DNA of 64,000 nt. Source: Chaetoceros tenuissimus. Lineage: Eukaryota; Bacillariophyta; Thalassiosirophyceae; Chaetocerotales; Chaetocerotaceae. The stretch covers positions 1-64,000 of the forward strand of contig BLLK01000058.1 of NCBI GenBank assembly GCA_021927905.1, written 5' to 3'. The translations under genes were made by a program, and so were the position numbers. The notes under the pieces were generated by a model. It was not told the DNA's origin and searched no databases. It saw nothing but the letters and a program-made list of their open reading frames with translations. Below, in pieces: positions 53,101-64,000 of this stretch. The stretch's first letter is position 1; every line of letters starts with the position of its first letter.

Positions 53101-56100
53101 GCATAGGTAGGATTTATTTTCAGTTGGAAATGCAACCTCAGAATATATCGATTCTTTCTGAAGGAGGTTTTGGAACTCTTGATTCAATGACAACACTGCC
53201 TTACCAACAGGTTTGTAGCCTTGAGGAGGATCATAATTGAATTTCTGGTCGTTTGTTCCTCCCAATAGAAATCTAACCTTTTCTCTTCTGTTGAAACTTA
53301 CACATGGGTATACACCCCCGCATGGTTTGAAACCATCACCACTGAACGCCTTCCCCATGCCTACTTCTTCAGCTTTCCCGTTCAAAGTAAAAGAAATTTC
53401 TTTAGTATCCATATCAACAAGACATCCAATGACATCACCATCCTTCCATCTACATCCCCACTCAGTTGCACTACAATGCCATTTGTATCGTCTCCAACCG
53501 TCATATGCCCATGAACTTGGCCCATCACCGCAACCATCACCACGATCTGCCTGACCAGAAAAAGATGAATCAGCCCAACCAATTTGTATACACCCAGAGG
53601 TCAGGAGAACACATTCATAATACCATTTTCCCTCACTGAGAAGAATTCCTTTTGTACCTACTGATGAAAACCCTCCAGAAGGAACACCAGAGACCTCCAA
53701 AGTCGCCGAATCAATATTTGCTCTACCACACACAGACATAATTGGGCACAAAACTGACTTTGTCCAAAATTGAGAATTTTGCATGCTTGAACCCGTTTCT
53801 TGAGAACTCAATTTTGAATCTGGAACGTTTTCGTCAGAGTCAGCATGGTCTTCACTGTCACTATCACTGTCAGAGCTCCCATCTTCTTCGTCATCATTCT
53901 GATCCTCATCAAGGGCGCTTAGTCTTTCTCCGTTTGTGAGGATCCATGTTAAAGCTTCGTCAACATTTTGCCCTGTTTGAGCTAATGCTTCCGCACACCA
54001 ATGTGAAGGAAATCCCATCTCAACGAGTTGTTGTAACAAATGCCCAAGGCCTACCGAGTTCTGCTGACTTCCTCCAGATAAAGAAGAATTACGTCTTTCA
54101 CGATCTTGAGCCACAAGTAACTCCATTTCTGCTCCTCGTTCCAAACAGAAATGTACGGCAGCTTCAATATTTGTCCCACCAACTCTATTTAATGCATATT
54201 CAGCCCATGTCCTAGGAAGACCTAGTTCAAGCATTTGAACAATAGCAACTTCTCTAAGGTGCGATCTTTCCTCATCCGAAGAATGTCGAGAAATGTTGCG
54301 TTCGTTTTCGTCACTTTCAGCCTCTTCATCATCACTATCATCATTGCTTGAGCTATTTGCTTCTTCAATGTTTTCTACATTTTCATTGACAAGAGAATCA
54401 TCATCTCTTTTCTTATTCAATGCTGACGTATTTGTGTCCTTTTCTTCATTACTCAAATGTCGACTTTCCTCTGCAATGGTTTTATTTATTTCTTCAGACG
54501 TCATACTTTTTGTGAACATCTTATTTCCAATGATGTTATCAAGATATTTCTTTCTCGTAATTAGATTAGAAATCAAACCTTTCAAGTACCAATAACGATC
54601 CTCATAGTCTGGCAAACAGCTGAGACTTTGGCATTGTGCCTTCGAAAAAGATGGAATCTTTGACTCTTGCGACGTAGAAGATGCAATCTCTAAAAGCATT
54701 GATACACACTGCTGATAGACAGTGTTTTGCTTCATTTCCTTAACTAAGTCAGGAATTGAGAAAAAGACAATACTAGATCGCAGAAAAGAAACTAGATTGG
54801 CAGCGAGATCGCTATCTTGATCTCTCATGTTCAAATTTTTACCATACATTTTCTCACTGGCATATGTCAAATGACTGTGGAAATCGAAAGTGCTCATGAG
54901 CCTTAAGGAATCACTAGGATCGAGAAATAAATCCATCTCTTCAACTGAAGCTAATTGGCTGATTGGAGTTTGAACGACGCGCACTTTGATGTCCGAATTT
55001 GGACATATATTTGGATCAATTTGTTCAAATCTTTCGCAAAGGACTATTTCACAAGTTGACTCGTCTTTGTCAAAGCTACTAATAATCCCCGCCTTTGATT
55101 TTGAACGAAGTAGACCTCCAACAATGCACTCTGTACCTACAGGAAGTACTCTTCCGGCCTGACCAGAGGTATTTTTTGATTTCATGTTTTGCACTTTTGC
55201 GCCTTCCGGTTTGATTAGGACAAAGGAACCTGGAGTTAATCGACCAGGGGTTCCTCCAATACATTGTAGGAAGTGAGTAATTTGAGATTTATCTTGGAAA
55301 AAATCATCAATAATTTGTTTCCAATCGCTAAACATCAAAAGATATCGAATTAATGATATCGTCTGCCTCAATTCCAAGTATAGACATTCTTCTTGTAATT
55401 GTGAAGACTGCAATCTCTCTAAATATGCGCAAATCTGATTGATAGAATTGTACTTTGGCTTTGAATTGGATAATGATAACTTCATCAGTTTCAAAAGCCT
55501 TTGTCGGTATGGTGAAAAAGAGTGTGACAATGGTCTGTCAATGAAAAAGGTTTGAAAAAGCGTTGTAACTAGATCTGTGATCGTGGTCAGTTTTACTCCG
55601 GCAAAAAGACAAGTCAAAATTTCATTTCCTAGCAAATTCAGAGAGAATCCATTCCCTTCAGTATTAGCTCCTTTATTCAGTCTTTGCAACACATGGTCAT
55701 CGATGAAGTCTGATTCATTCTTTTGGCAACAACTAATGATATCATTATGAACCTCACGCAATGTAAGTTTCTCGTCGGAATGAGCGCATTCTTCGGCTAA
55801 TAATTCTAGAGCCTTTGTAGCAATATCTCTAGTAAAGGACAATACTATACCATGCTCGTTCATCGTACCTTTACCCGACATTTTATAAAGTATACAATGT
55901 ATCAATTGTACCATAATATTCAAAATATTGTCATCTACACAATTGGCAGTCGTATTGCGGGGCCTATCTTTTTTATTCATTGATGAATCTACGAAACGAT
56001 TGATATAAGAACTTATAAAGCCCCATGGAACAAATGATGATAAATTCGGAACTTGGATGAAGCATGTAATACTCGATAACACCAAGCACTGCATTATGGG

Positions 56101-59100
56101 AGATAGTCCGATCTGTATGGAATCTGACGATGCCTCTAATATTTTACCGGTCAAAGAAAATACTTCATCCCTTAGATTTGATAAAAACAATTGGATTGGT
56201 TGAGCTGCACCATTCCAACATAGATATTCGCAACATTGATTCCCAGTTTTACCGAATGTCAAAACATTTCTTATGTGCACATCCAAACTAGATAATGATA
56301 TACTTTCTTGAAGACTCCGAGAAAATGAACTCAGCCATATTGTCGAGAGTGTAGCTTCTTGTGATCTTCGCTTCAAAATCTTTCGCAGCATTGACAAATC
56401 ATCACCTGTAGATATACTGTTATAGAAAGTCTTCAAAAAATCAATAATTTCTCCAATATCCATCGTTGATTCAGGTGGGGCCAGTTCGAGAAGAAGTGAA
56501 GAAGCTTCTTGTACCAAATTGCAATATTGGCGACATGATTTCGACCGTTTTATGTTTGGATACCGAATGATGTTATTACGTACACCAGTTTCCACAATCA
56601 CTAATGCTGCTTTCCATATCGACATGAAAGTTTCATGAAGCGTATCCCTTTTATCAAGATCATTTTGGAAACCTGAATGATAAAAAATAGCTTTTACAAC
56701 AGATCTCCTGGCTATGTTGTGGGACAAATCGAGAGAAGATAGCGAACCTAGACCACCTGAACATTCAACCAAATCAGAATCAATCATGTCAAAAGTTTCA
56801 GCAGGTACCTGTATAGTCTGGACGATTTTGAATGATTTCAAATCATCAGCAATATGATCGTACCAGCGACGAATAGTTGTTGAATCAAGAAGTCGCTCCT
56901 CTAATGAGTATGTTTCGCTAAGGCTAGCCCAAAATGAATTTAACTCTTTCTTGCTATCTTTCAACCCATAATTAAAAAAAGGTAATCTCTCAGTAAGATT
57001 CACAAATTTTTCTTGCAGTATTTCATTTTCACCGATATCATCTAAAATAGTACTTTGGTTCATAATGAAAGCTAAATGGTTGATGGCTAATGTCAACAAA
57101 TATGAACATGAAACAAGGTGCCATTGGTAACGAATGGGAAATGAATCTTTTTCTAGGATAATACCATCAGCATCAAAAGAAGCAGTCACAAACCCATATT
57201 CCGTTTTCGATACATTCTGAAATGAACCCTCAAATTTCAATCCACACGGAGATGATCTCCCCTCAATCAAGATTGATTCATTATTATCACCATCTTCATC
57301 GATAGTAACCTCTTCTCCTTGCAACTTCAGATAATTTCCGGTCCAAAACCCGTGGATTCTAGATTTGACTGATTCAGGTTTCGTCCAGGAACCGCTGACT
57401 TCAAATCCGTCAAAAGTTGAAGAAGCTTTAGTTTCAATAAATAATTTGCATGTGTACGTTTTTGAAAACTTTTTCTTCTTAGACTCATCGCCAACTTTAA
57501 ATTGCAAACACCACTCTCCATTTTTTAGAGGCAGAAAAGGAGATTCTTCCTTGTGTGGTGAACGAATTTCTTTCTCTACTAATTTTCGGTACTCCATCAG
57601 GATTGGGAGCATATTATATGCAATCTTACCCGACAAAATAGGAATACAAGGAGGTAAACAAGCCACATTAGTTGCAATGGAGGGAATAATGTCTTCCAAG
57701 AAGAGGCTTTTTAGGTCATCATCTCTATCTGCTAGTGCGGACGAAAAAAGGCTCAAAACCTTGTTTGCATGTGAAACGCCACCATGACAAATCAAGAGAT
57801 TTTGCTCTAGTCTAACATCATTTTGAGGCGAATCTTGGCAGTAGTATATTGATGATGACTGGTGAGAAGATTTTCCTCCTTCTATATCACAGGTCCGAAG
57901 ACTGAGCAATGTTGCTTTATCGTCTCTTTGATACATACCAACTGCTGGATATAATTTTGTGTCAACTGGGAGGCCTTCAAATGCTAAACCCCAATCCTCG
58001 AGATTTCCAATTTGAATATAGTCTTCTTGATTGTTAACACTGAATGAGTTACTTTCATCATCTGCCGTATTCTGAATGTGCTCTTTCCAGCGGGAGTAAC
58101 TCAGAGTCCCAACATTAGTATCGAGTCTTACTATAATCGTGTCCCCGGTTCGCAATGCCTTGCCATAGTCACTCCTGATCTTTTTCCTATCATGCCTAGG
58201 AATTTGGAATGATGTAAGAATCTGAACAAGAAATGAAACTATTTGATTTAAAACGGACTTACCAGAGAGCTCTTGTGCCGATCATACCCCAACCATGCTT
58301 ATCACCTCCAACATAGGTTTTTGTTGATACTCTGGATGTGGCAACACCAATAAATATATGGCCTTTCTCACATTGGTTCAATTTCACTGCCCACTCATGG
58401 ACTCCACTTTTTGGTTCTAAGCCTTTAGAGCTTATTGCTGCCCCCCATACTTTGTTAGCACGTTGGTTAGTGGATGATTGGGATTCAATAGCTATGGAAT
58501 CCGCACATTTGTTTTGATCGAAGATTAGCTCTGGATCCTTAGCTCTGAAAATTCTTTGTTTACCTCCTATATTGCTCTTTTTTTGTTGAAGTAAATTATC
58601 TTCGTATTCAAGTATCCCCTTTCCCCACTGAAAGCAACTTAGATTTACTCTGTGACAGAGTGCTCTATATAGATCTAATACTAGATCGGAGTTCAGACTC
58701 TTATTGGCCATAACCTTTACAACAAGTTCTCCGAGTTTAGAAAGAAAATGAGAGGGGAAAAACGTTGAAACGTGTTCAGTATTTTCGTCCTTGGCGATAG
58801 GCTTTGGTACGAGAAAATCCAGTGCATCTGATGACAATAATCGACGAAAGAGGACATGCATCTTCAACACATTTTCTTCTTCTGATGTCCAGGAGACATC
58901 CATTCGCGTGGTCCTACTGAAAATATCGGAAGTAGAGAGATAATCTTCATCGACATATTGTAGAGAATCGAGCAACAAATCTTCTAATTCATTTGGGAAG
59001 GATGTAACAAGAACAACACTTTCTGCCCAAAGTTTAGATGCTTCATGGAATAGTGGAATGAATGACATACTTTGAAAAAGATTTTCTAAACGAGGGCCAT

Positions 59101-61574
59101 TTGAAACCGTTCTGGAATAATCTTGAAATGAATTGATATGACTTGGGGATGTAAAACTTTGTAAAGATTCCGAAAAAATACGTTTTGTAGTGTTTGAGAG
59201 GACACAGTCTGAAGATGGACAGGAATTCAAAGAAATGCACTGGAAGAGCTTCCGCAAGGCTTTTAGCACAAGAAACGAGCTGATGGATACACATTTCAAG
59301 GCTTCTATTAAATAATTTCGCTTTCGTTCTTTTTCCCTGTGTCTCAAAGATGCAAGTTCCGCTGCAGCTGCAGCTTTGCGAATCATACCTTTCTCTTCTA
59401 AATCTTCAGAGATACTGTTATGCTCGTTTCGTTTTGCAACATCACAGTATGTAGGTGAGGCTGGGTTATCCAAATTATATTCACTTTCCTCCTTGTCTTT
59501 ACAGGCATCATCACTGCTCCCCATAGAGAGTATTTTCTCGAATAAACTAGATCTGGTTTTGGACAAAATACAGAGCAATGTGATAGCTACATGAATAGAA
59601 CTAGATAGAGGCAAATTAGCACCACTCTTCATGTCCTCTGCTCCCGACATAGATGCAGCATGAGATTGCATGGCACTATCAAATAGCTTCGAATCGTGAA
59701 GCAAGTCCACTGTCTTTAGTACGAGACAAATGAAGGCATTTAATGTTGGAATTTGTCCAAACATGGTCAATGTGGAAGGTTGAAATATGAGCACATCGTC
59801 GGCATCAAATAAACTACTATCAAATTGAGGACAACATCTTTCAAAAGTGGATTTTAACCATGCAATATCATCGTAATTGACAGGAGGGAGAGCGTGAATA
59901 TCAGTGTCTCCTGTGGATGTCTCTATGTTTGCAGTAATGTTCTCATTACTATCCGTTTCAATATTGTGTGGTGCATTGGATGGCGAGCTTGTAGTATTAT
60001 TGAGCCGATTTCGTTCGTCTGATATTTCTGTAGTGAGAGCTGTAGAGTTAAGAGCAAGTGACTCTGTTAAAAGCATAGCATCATTTTGGTTGTCCCCAGT
60101 TGTATCATCATCATCATCGTAATTTTGATAAGCAAATTCTTGATTATTACTGGAGTCTAAAGATGATGAATGTTCCCTGTCTTGGGGTGAATAGCTTTCA
60201 GATTCTTGAACAACATCTTCATTCGTAGTATTACTTTGGTCAATAATTCTCATATTGGCTTCATCTTCTACTGAATGCGTTGAAGAATCGTCAGAGCTGT
60301 CGCTTTCATCTCGTTGAATTAGAAGAGGAGCACAAGAAGCACCACTATCACTACTTGCACATGATTGGTCATCTTCAACGACATTGTCATCTTCTTTTTC
60401 TTCCGATACTAGTGCATTAGACAAAACAACGGATTTATCCAAGTTCATGCATTCTTCGTAGGCGTCAACTACTGCTATAATTGATTCAGTCAAACTTTTC
60501 CCTGGAACAATATCACCCAACTGATCCAGGTTATATACCTGAGAAACCTCTATATCTTGCAAAAGTAACGATAAAGGTGCCAATACTTGTAAATGGTCAT
60601 GGTCGTGGATCATCATATTCAATTCCAAATTATCAGAAGAGGCACTTTCATTCTCATCTCTCATGAAGCATGTAGTCAATATAGACAAAGCTGCAATAAG
60701 CAATCCATTCAAATCATCGAATGAACTTATATAGGGTACGCAAGCATTTCCCACGATCGCCTCGGCATTCGCAATAGCTGAATCATTCGAAAAATCACAA
60801 TGATGACTCAATTTGGAATCAACATTTCTGTCATCATATTGTTTCCCTGACCCAAACACTTTATGCGCAGAAATATACTGTAGAAATTTTGCTAAGAATT
60901 CTGTTTCGCTATCTTGGTCTTGTTCTGAATCACACACTGATTCTTTTATTGATGGTTTAAATACCCTTCTCAAGACGGAAATTAATTCAATAGGAGGAGA
61001 AGCTTTTGGAGCTTCATTTGCTTGTAGCGATTCATCTCTCTTCATCTGTAGTGTCTTCGCATGATATCTTTGAATGTTTCCCAGAACGGTTTCATTCCTT
61101 GGCTTAGACGAATCTTCCTCTATGCAATCGATTTCAATGGAATCAATAACATCAACAGAAGATGGTGGATTACTTGTGTCTTTTTTCTCAGTTTCTGTTA
61201 TATTGGGAGTTGATAAAATATCTGAAGTGAAATCAAGATATTCTCCTCTATTTTCATACTTTGATAGACTATTAGACATTTCTATAAGCATAGTTTTTGA
61301 AAGTTCTATTGGTCTAGCTTTCAACGCTTTCAGAGGTATTTCTTCCTATAAGAATATGATGACACAAAGAGTCAGAAAACATCATGGACATAATGTTAGT
61401 CATAAGTCTACCAATGAAATTGAAGATAAAAATCAAGATAGCTTCTATTGAAACTGCTTGTGGATTCCTCACCTTTATTTTTTTCACTCGATAAGCAGGC
61501 CCATTTGGGTGCGTATCAATGAGAGCTTCGACCGCAAGTTCCCTGCCACTTCTCTTGCCCTCGTTTCCATCCAT
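47107..61574 (-). CDS. giant HECT E3 ubiquitin ligase with SPRY and UBA domains (7 exons)
   Basis: Exons 61574-61473, 61345-58263, 58195-52195, 52125-48706, 48639-48521, 48409-48136 and 48075-47107. Introns are 66-127 nt with good GT-AG sites and phases that close, giving about 4,655 residues. SPRY 1 spans the exon 2/3 junction (about 960-1150). Acidic stretches and two UBA domains follow (about 2378-2420, VQMLELGLPRTWAEYAL; about 2445-2490, LVEMGFPSHWCAEALAQTGQ). SPRY 2 is about 2540-2700 and SPRY 3 about 3590-3760. The HECT domain occupies roughly the last 410 residues; its catalytic Cys is in SASTCFFTLNLPPY (about 4608). Layout resembles HERC1/HECTD4-type giants, but I see no RCC1 repeats. 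It transfers ubiquitin to unknown substrates; the UBA domains could bind ubiquitin chains. Confidence 0.85.
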
Positions 61575-62007
61575 AGTTAGTATTTTGGCTCAGCCGTTTC
61601 GCAAATTTTCAAGGATCACTGTGTTACAATTCTACTTGATGTAGTTAAAAGAAAAGAGTGCTATGACACTTAGGTTCTGTGTAAAGAGTGGATTGTCTTT
61701 TTACTTTTAATGAAAGAGTTCCTATTGTTTCTTTTGATAGAGAGTGCGATCGTTCTCACTTTGACGCCTTTCAAAATAACCTATTTTTATAATCATCTTC
61801 CATAGTACATATTGATGCCATTCCATTTCCGTCTGTCCAGCAACCTGTTTTTTATTAATAACGAGTTTTTTTTAATTTTATTTCTAAAAAAAGTGCCACC
61901 ACAATCACACAAACAATTACAACTATCAATTGAGCTGCTAGAATTCTAAAAATCTTGCTTAAGATGTTATTTGGTTATATCATTCTACATATTACTCAAA
62001 ATTTTGT
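61575..62007. other. intergenic, promoter of HECT gene
   Basis: 433 bp between the HECT start and the 3' end of the DUF3067-like gene, both on the - strand. T- and A-rich tracts near 61865-61890; no coding signal. Confidence 0.4.
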
Positions 62008-62806
62008 TTAGTTCATCTTCGGTGATCTAAAAGGGACAGCTACGAGTGGTGATGTATTGGCTCTCGGTTTCTTGTTGGTTTCTTCTAGCTGAGATAGTAC
62101 ATATTCTAATTGATCATATTTTTCAAGAATTTCCACCTGAATGAGAGCAAAATTTGTGAGATTTATCAAAAAGTGATTTCCTTTTCCCGGTCCAGCTCAT
62201 GTAGTATTACACTTACAACTGCTTGTAAATGACAGAGATAATCAAACTCTGTCTCATGTCTAAATTTTCTACTACCCAAGCGAAATGGTAGTATATTGAG
62301 ATATAGTTTCCTGAAGCCGTAGGTGGTCACTGGCTGGAATTCGACATCGAAGCATTGTCCCCATTGCTGAAAATTGCGTCCCTTAGCTACAATGTAATTA
62401 TGACAACTTAGAGATGGTATCAATTTATCTTCATTTACAAAAGAACAGCTTCAAAACATACCATATAGCCGTCAAACTCCTTGCTCTCTACCTCCTCCTC
62501 GTCGGCTATCATTATGTTGCTATCTACACTTGCGACAGTATCTTCGTTATTTCTCTTCTTCAACTCATTCTGGAAATCAGATTCATTCCAATCTATTTCA
62601 TCTTCATTCTTTTCTTTAGCATTATCATTCTTTGCATTCTCATCTTTGCCAAAATTCATTATATCATCAAGAAATCCATGTAGTTGAGAGAGTGTAATTC
62701 TTCTTGATTGGATAATGTTTGTATTGTCTTTGTTGGATGTTGGAACGACAAATGCTTCCATTCCTTGACAAAATGCAAAAAGCAGTATTGCAATGAACAT
62801 TATCAT
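62008..62806 (-). CDS. plastid-targeted DUF3067-like protein (3 exons)
   Basis: Exons 62806-62462, 62366-62217 and 62136-62008 join in phase 0 (donors GTATGT and GTAAGT, acceptors TTTTCAG and ATTCAG) to about 207 residues. The N-terminus MIMFIAILLFAFCQGMEAFVVP is a signal peptide followed by an Ala-Phe motif, as in diatom ASAFAP plastid presequences. An acidic Asn/Asp/Glu-rich linker follows. The last 90 residues resemble DUF3067, a small family of cyanobacteria and plastids: QWGQCFDVEF (family KWGxSYDV), FDYLCHLQAVVEILEKYDQ (family YLEHLEAVADYLNxWG) and KPRANTSPLVAVPF (family RPRLGRAVSIPL). Molecular role unknown. Two-exon or unspliced readings drop the family match, so the three-exon model is preferred. 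Confidence 0.65.
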
Positions 62807-63106
62807 TTTACTCTTTAGTTTCTTGACGTAGTATATATGAAGAAGTTGAGATTGAATAGATTCAATTATGATTAAGATTTCCGAACTAGCTATTTTTTAT
62901 CATATCTCGACACAAACTCGACGAGGTTGTACGTATAGGTACGTACGTAAGTACTATTAACAATGACGGATGGCTCGTACGCATTGACGAAGTTGGTAAT
63001 TGCTTTTCCCATTCTTCTAATTCAAAAGGCACCGAAACACTCCTACATATCGCAAAGAACTTTCTCTATTTTTTAGTTTTCGTTACTTATACTTAGCTAG
63101 AGGACG
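62807..63106. promoter_or_regulatory. divergent spacer between DUF3067-like and GCK genes
   Basis: 300 bp between outward-facing genes. It contains the palindromic decamer TACGTACGTA at 62940-62949, also found at 1385-1394 in another divergent spacer. Nearby ACGTA copies (about 62930) make an ACGT-rich cluster that could bind bZIP-type factors (inference). Confidence 0.45.
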
Positions 63107-63657
63107 ATGATCCACAAGTTTTTGGCCAGGAATTTATTGAACAACAAATTATTCTTTGGATCAAGAAGAAAACTGAAGTTAGCCCCGGTGTCTTTTTCAG
63201 CGATTGTCAGTACCTGCCAATTGAACCAATTGAGAAGAAACAAAATAATTACTTTCAGTGTGTTTGCGATAGGAAGCCAAAAATATATATCAAAACAGAC
63301 AGCATTATGTGAAAAAGATGAGACAAGCCATGAATTGCAGACATCATATGATGATGAAGAAGAGAAATCATGTCCATTCTGTCGATTTTTCTTGGAGTCT
63401 CCCTGTAGAGATTCGTTTAAATTATGGCATAGGTGCATAAAGGTATGATCGCTTATTGAGAATTACTTTTGTCATTTGCTTTTACAAGAAATTCCTGATT
63501 TTTTGTTATAAACAAGGTATCGGACAAACCGACTGATTGTATGAAAGAATTTCATCCATTGAAAGAATGTATGGATGAAAATGGAATATCAATGGGTGAC
63601 GAAGAAGATGAAGATAATATAAGTGAGACAGAATCGAGTGAAACAAAATCTATGTAA
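63107..63657 (+). CDS. GCK-domain protein (2 exons)
   Basis: Exons 63107-63442 and 63517-63657 join in phase 0 (GTATGA donor, ACAAG acceptor) to about 158 residues. The core is CPFCRFFLESPCRDSFKLWH, then a Cys in RCIKV at the exon junction, then DCMKEFHPLKECMDENG. This is the Cys pattern of the plant/algal GCK domain (CPFC...GC.ESF..W..C...C......L..CM). The first 80 residues are Arg/Lys-rich with few acids (FLARNLLNNKLFFGSRRKLKLAP), compatible with a mitochondrial presequence. The C-terminal tail is very acidic (GDEEDEDNISETESSE). GCK proteins lack a known biochemical role; the paired cysteines recall twin-CxnC intermembrane-space proteins. Confidence 0.75.
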
Positions 63658-64000
63658 TGTACAGAATTGTTAGGTACATTGTCCCTTATACACTATTTTG
63701 CAATTATTAAAATACGTAGATTGCAAAAGATTCCATAGAAATGAAAATGCATCTTATGGATTTTATTTTTATCAAAATAAAGTGAGAACTTTTATTAAAG
63801 ACTGATTGATTCATTGACTTTCACAAAAATTTGGAAAATATAGCATAAGCGAGAATGAGAGATGAATGATAACGTCATTGGAATAGAATATACCAAGTCA
63901 GAGAAGGATAATTATGGATTACTCGTATCTTTGTGCCCTGTGTTGAATTACGTTTTCGTTTTTCGTGTTTCACTTCTGTAAACTTTTCAAATACAAAGTA
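63658..64000. other. 3' flank of GCK gene, nothing recognised
   Basis: 343 bp, AT-rich, with AATAAA-like runs near 63775 that may serve in 3' end formation of the GCK transcript. No gene seen. Confidence 0.35.

Overview
The window looks like nuclear DNA from a diatom, probably a centric one; a Chaetoceros- or Thalassiosira-like genome is my best guess, by inference only. The grounds are AT-rich, gene-dense DNA with short GT-AG introns (about 50-130 nt), proteins whose presequences look like diatom plastid bipartite targeting signals (signal peptide cut before an aromatic residue), a thylakoid-lumen-type protein, and a giant secreted Ser/Lys- and Pro-rich modular protein of the kind linked to silica cell walls.

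Layout. 0-16 kb holds ordinary nuclear genes: a coiled-coil protein (-), a three-exon ABC-ATPase membrane protein (+), an RRM protein fused to a RapZ-C-like domain (+), a two-exon ATAD3-like AAA ATPase with a signal peptide (-), a decayed uroporphyrinogen decarboxylase fragment (+), a double MYND-finger protein (-), a two-exon four-helix membrane protein (-), a lumenal protein (+) and a TMEM18 homologue (-). 16.26-22.75 kb is a tyrosine-recombinase retrotransposon of PAT/Ngaro type, with A1...B1-A2-B2 split direct repeats that look identical between copies. It ends 76 bp upstream of the start codon of a RluA/TruC-type pseudouridine synthase that is probably plastid-targeted (22.8-24.5 kb).

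24.86-45.0 kb is dominated by one huge secreted protein gene (about 6,600 codons). It has a signal peptide and ShKT-like modules, Gly/Ser/Tyr/Lys-rich and Pro-rich repeats, several families of Cys-rich modules, eleven copies of a beta-rich domain of about 160 residues that I do not recognise, and long K-S-G-S-X pentad arrays. The DNA repeats are nearly identical, so the locus has expanded recently. The reading frame is interrupted at a few points inside the most repetitive DNA. Next to it is a secreted 2-oxoglutarate/Fe(II) dioxygenase (45.7-46.9 kb), a candidate modifier of such Pro/Lys-rich proteins.

47.1-61.6 kb (-) is one seven-exon gene for a HECT E3 ubiquitin ligase of about 4,655 residues with three SPRY and two UBA domains. 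The window ends with a three-exon plastid DUF3067-like gene (-) and a two-exon GCK-domain protein (+) that diverge from a shared promoter region. Intron-exon models were built by hand from GT-AG sites and codon phase; they are not backed by transcripts.
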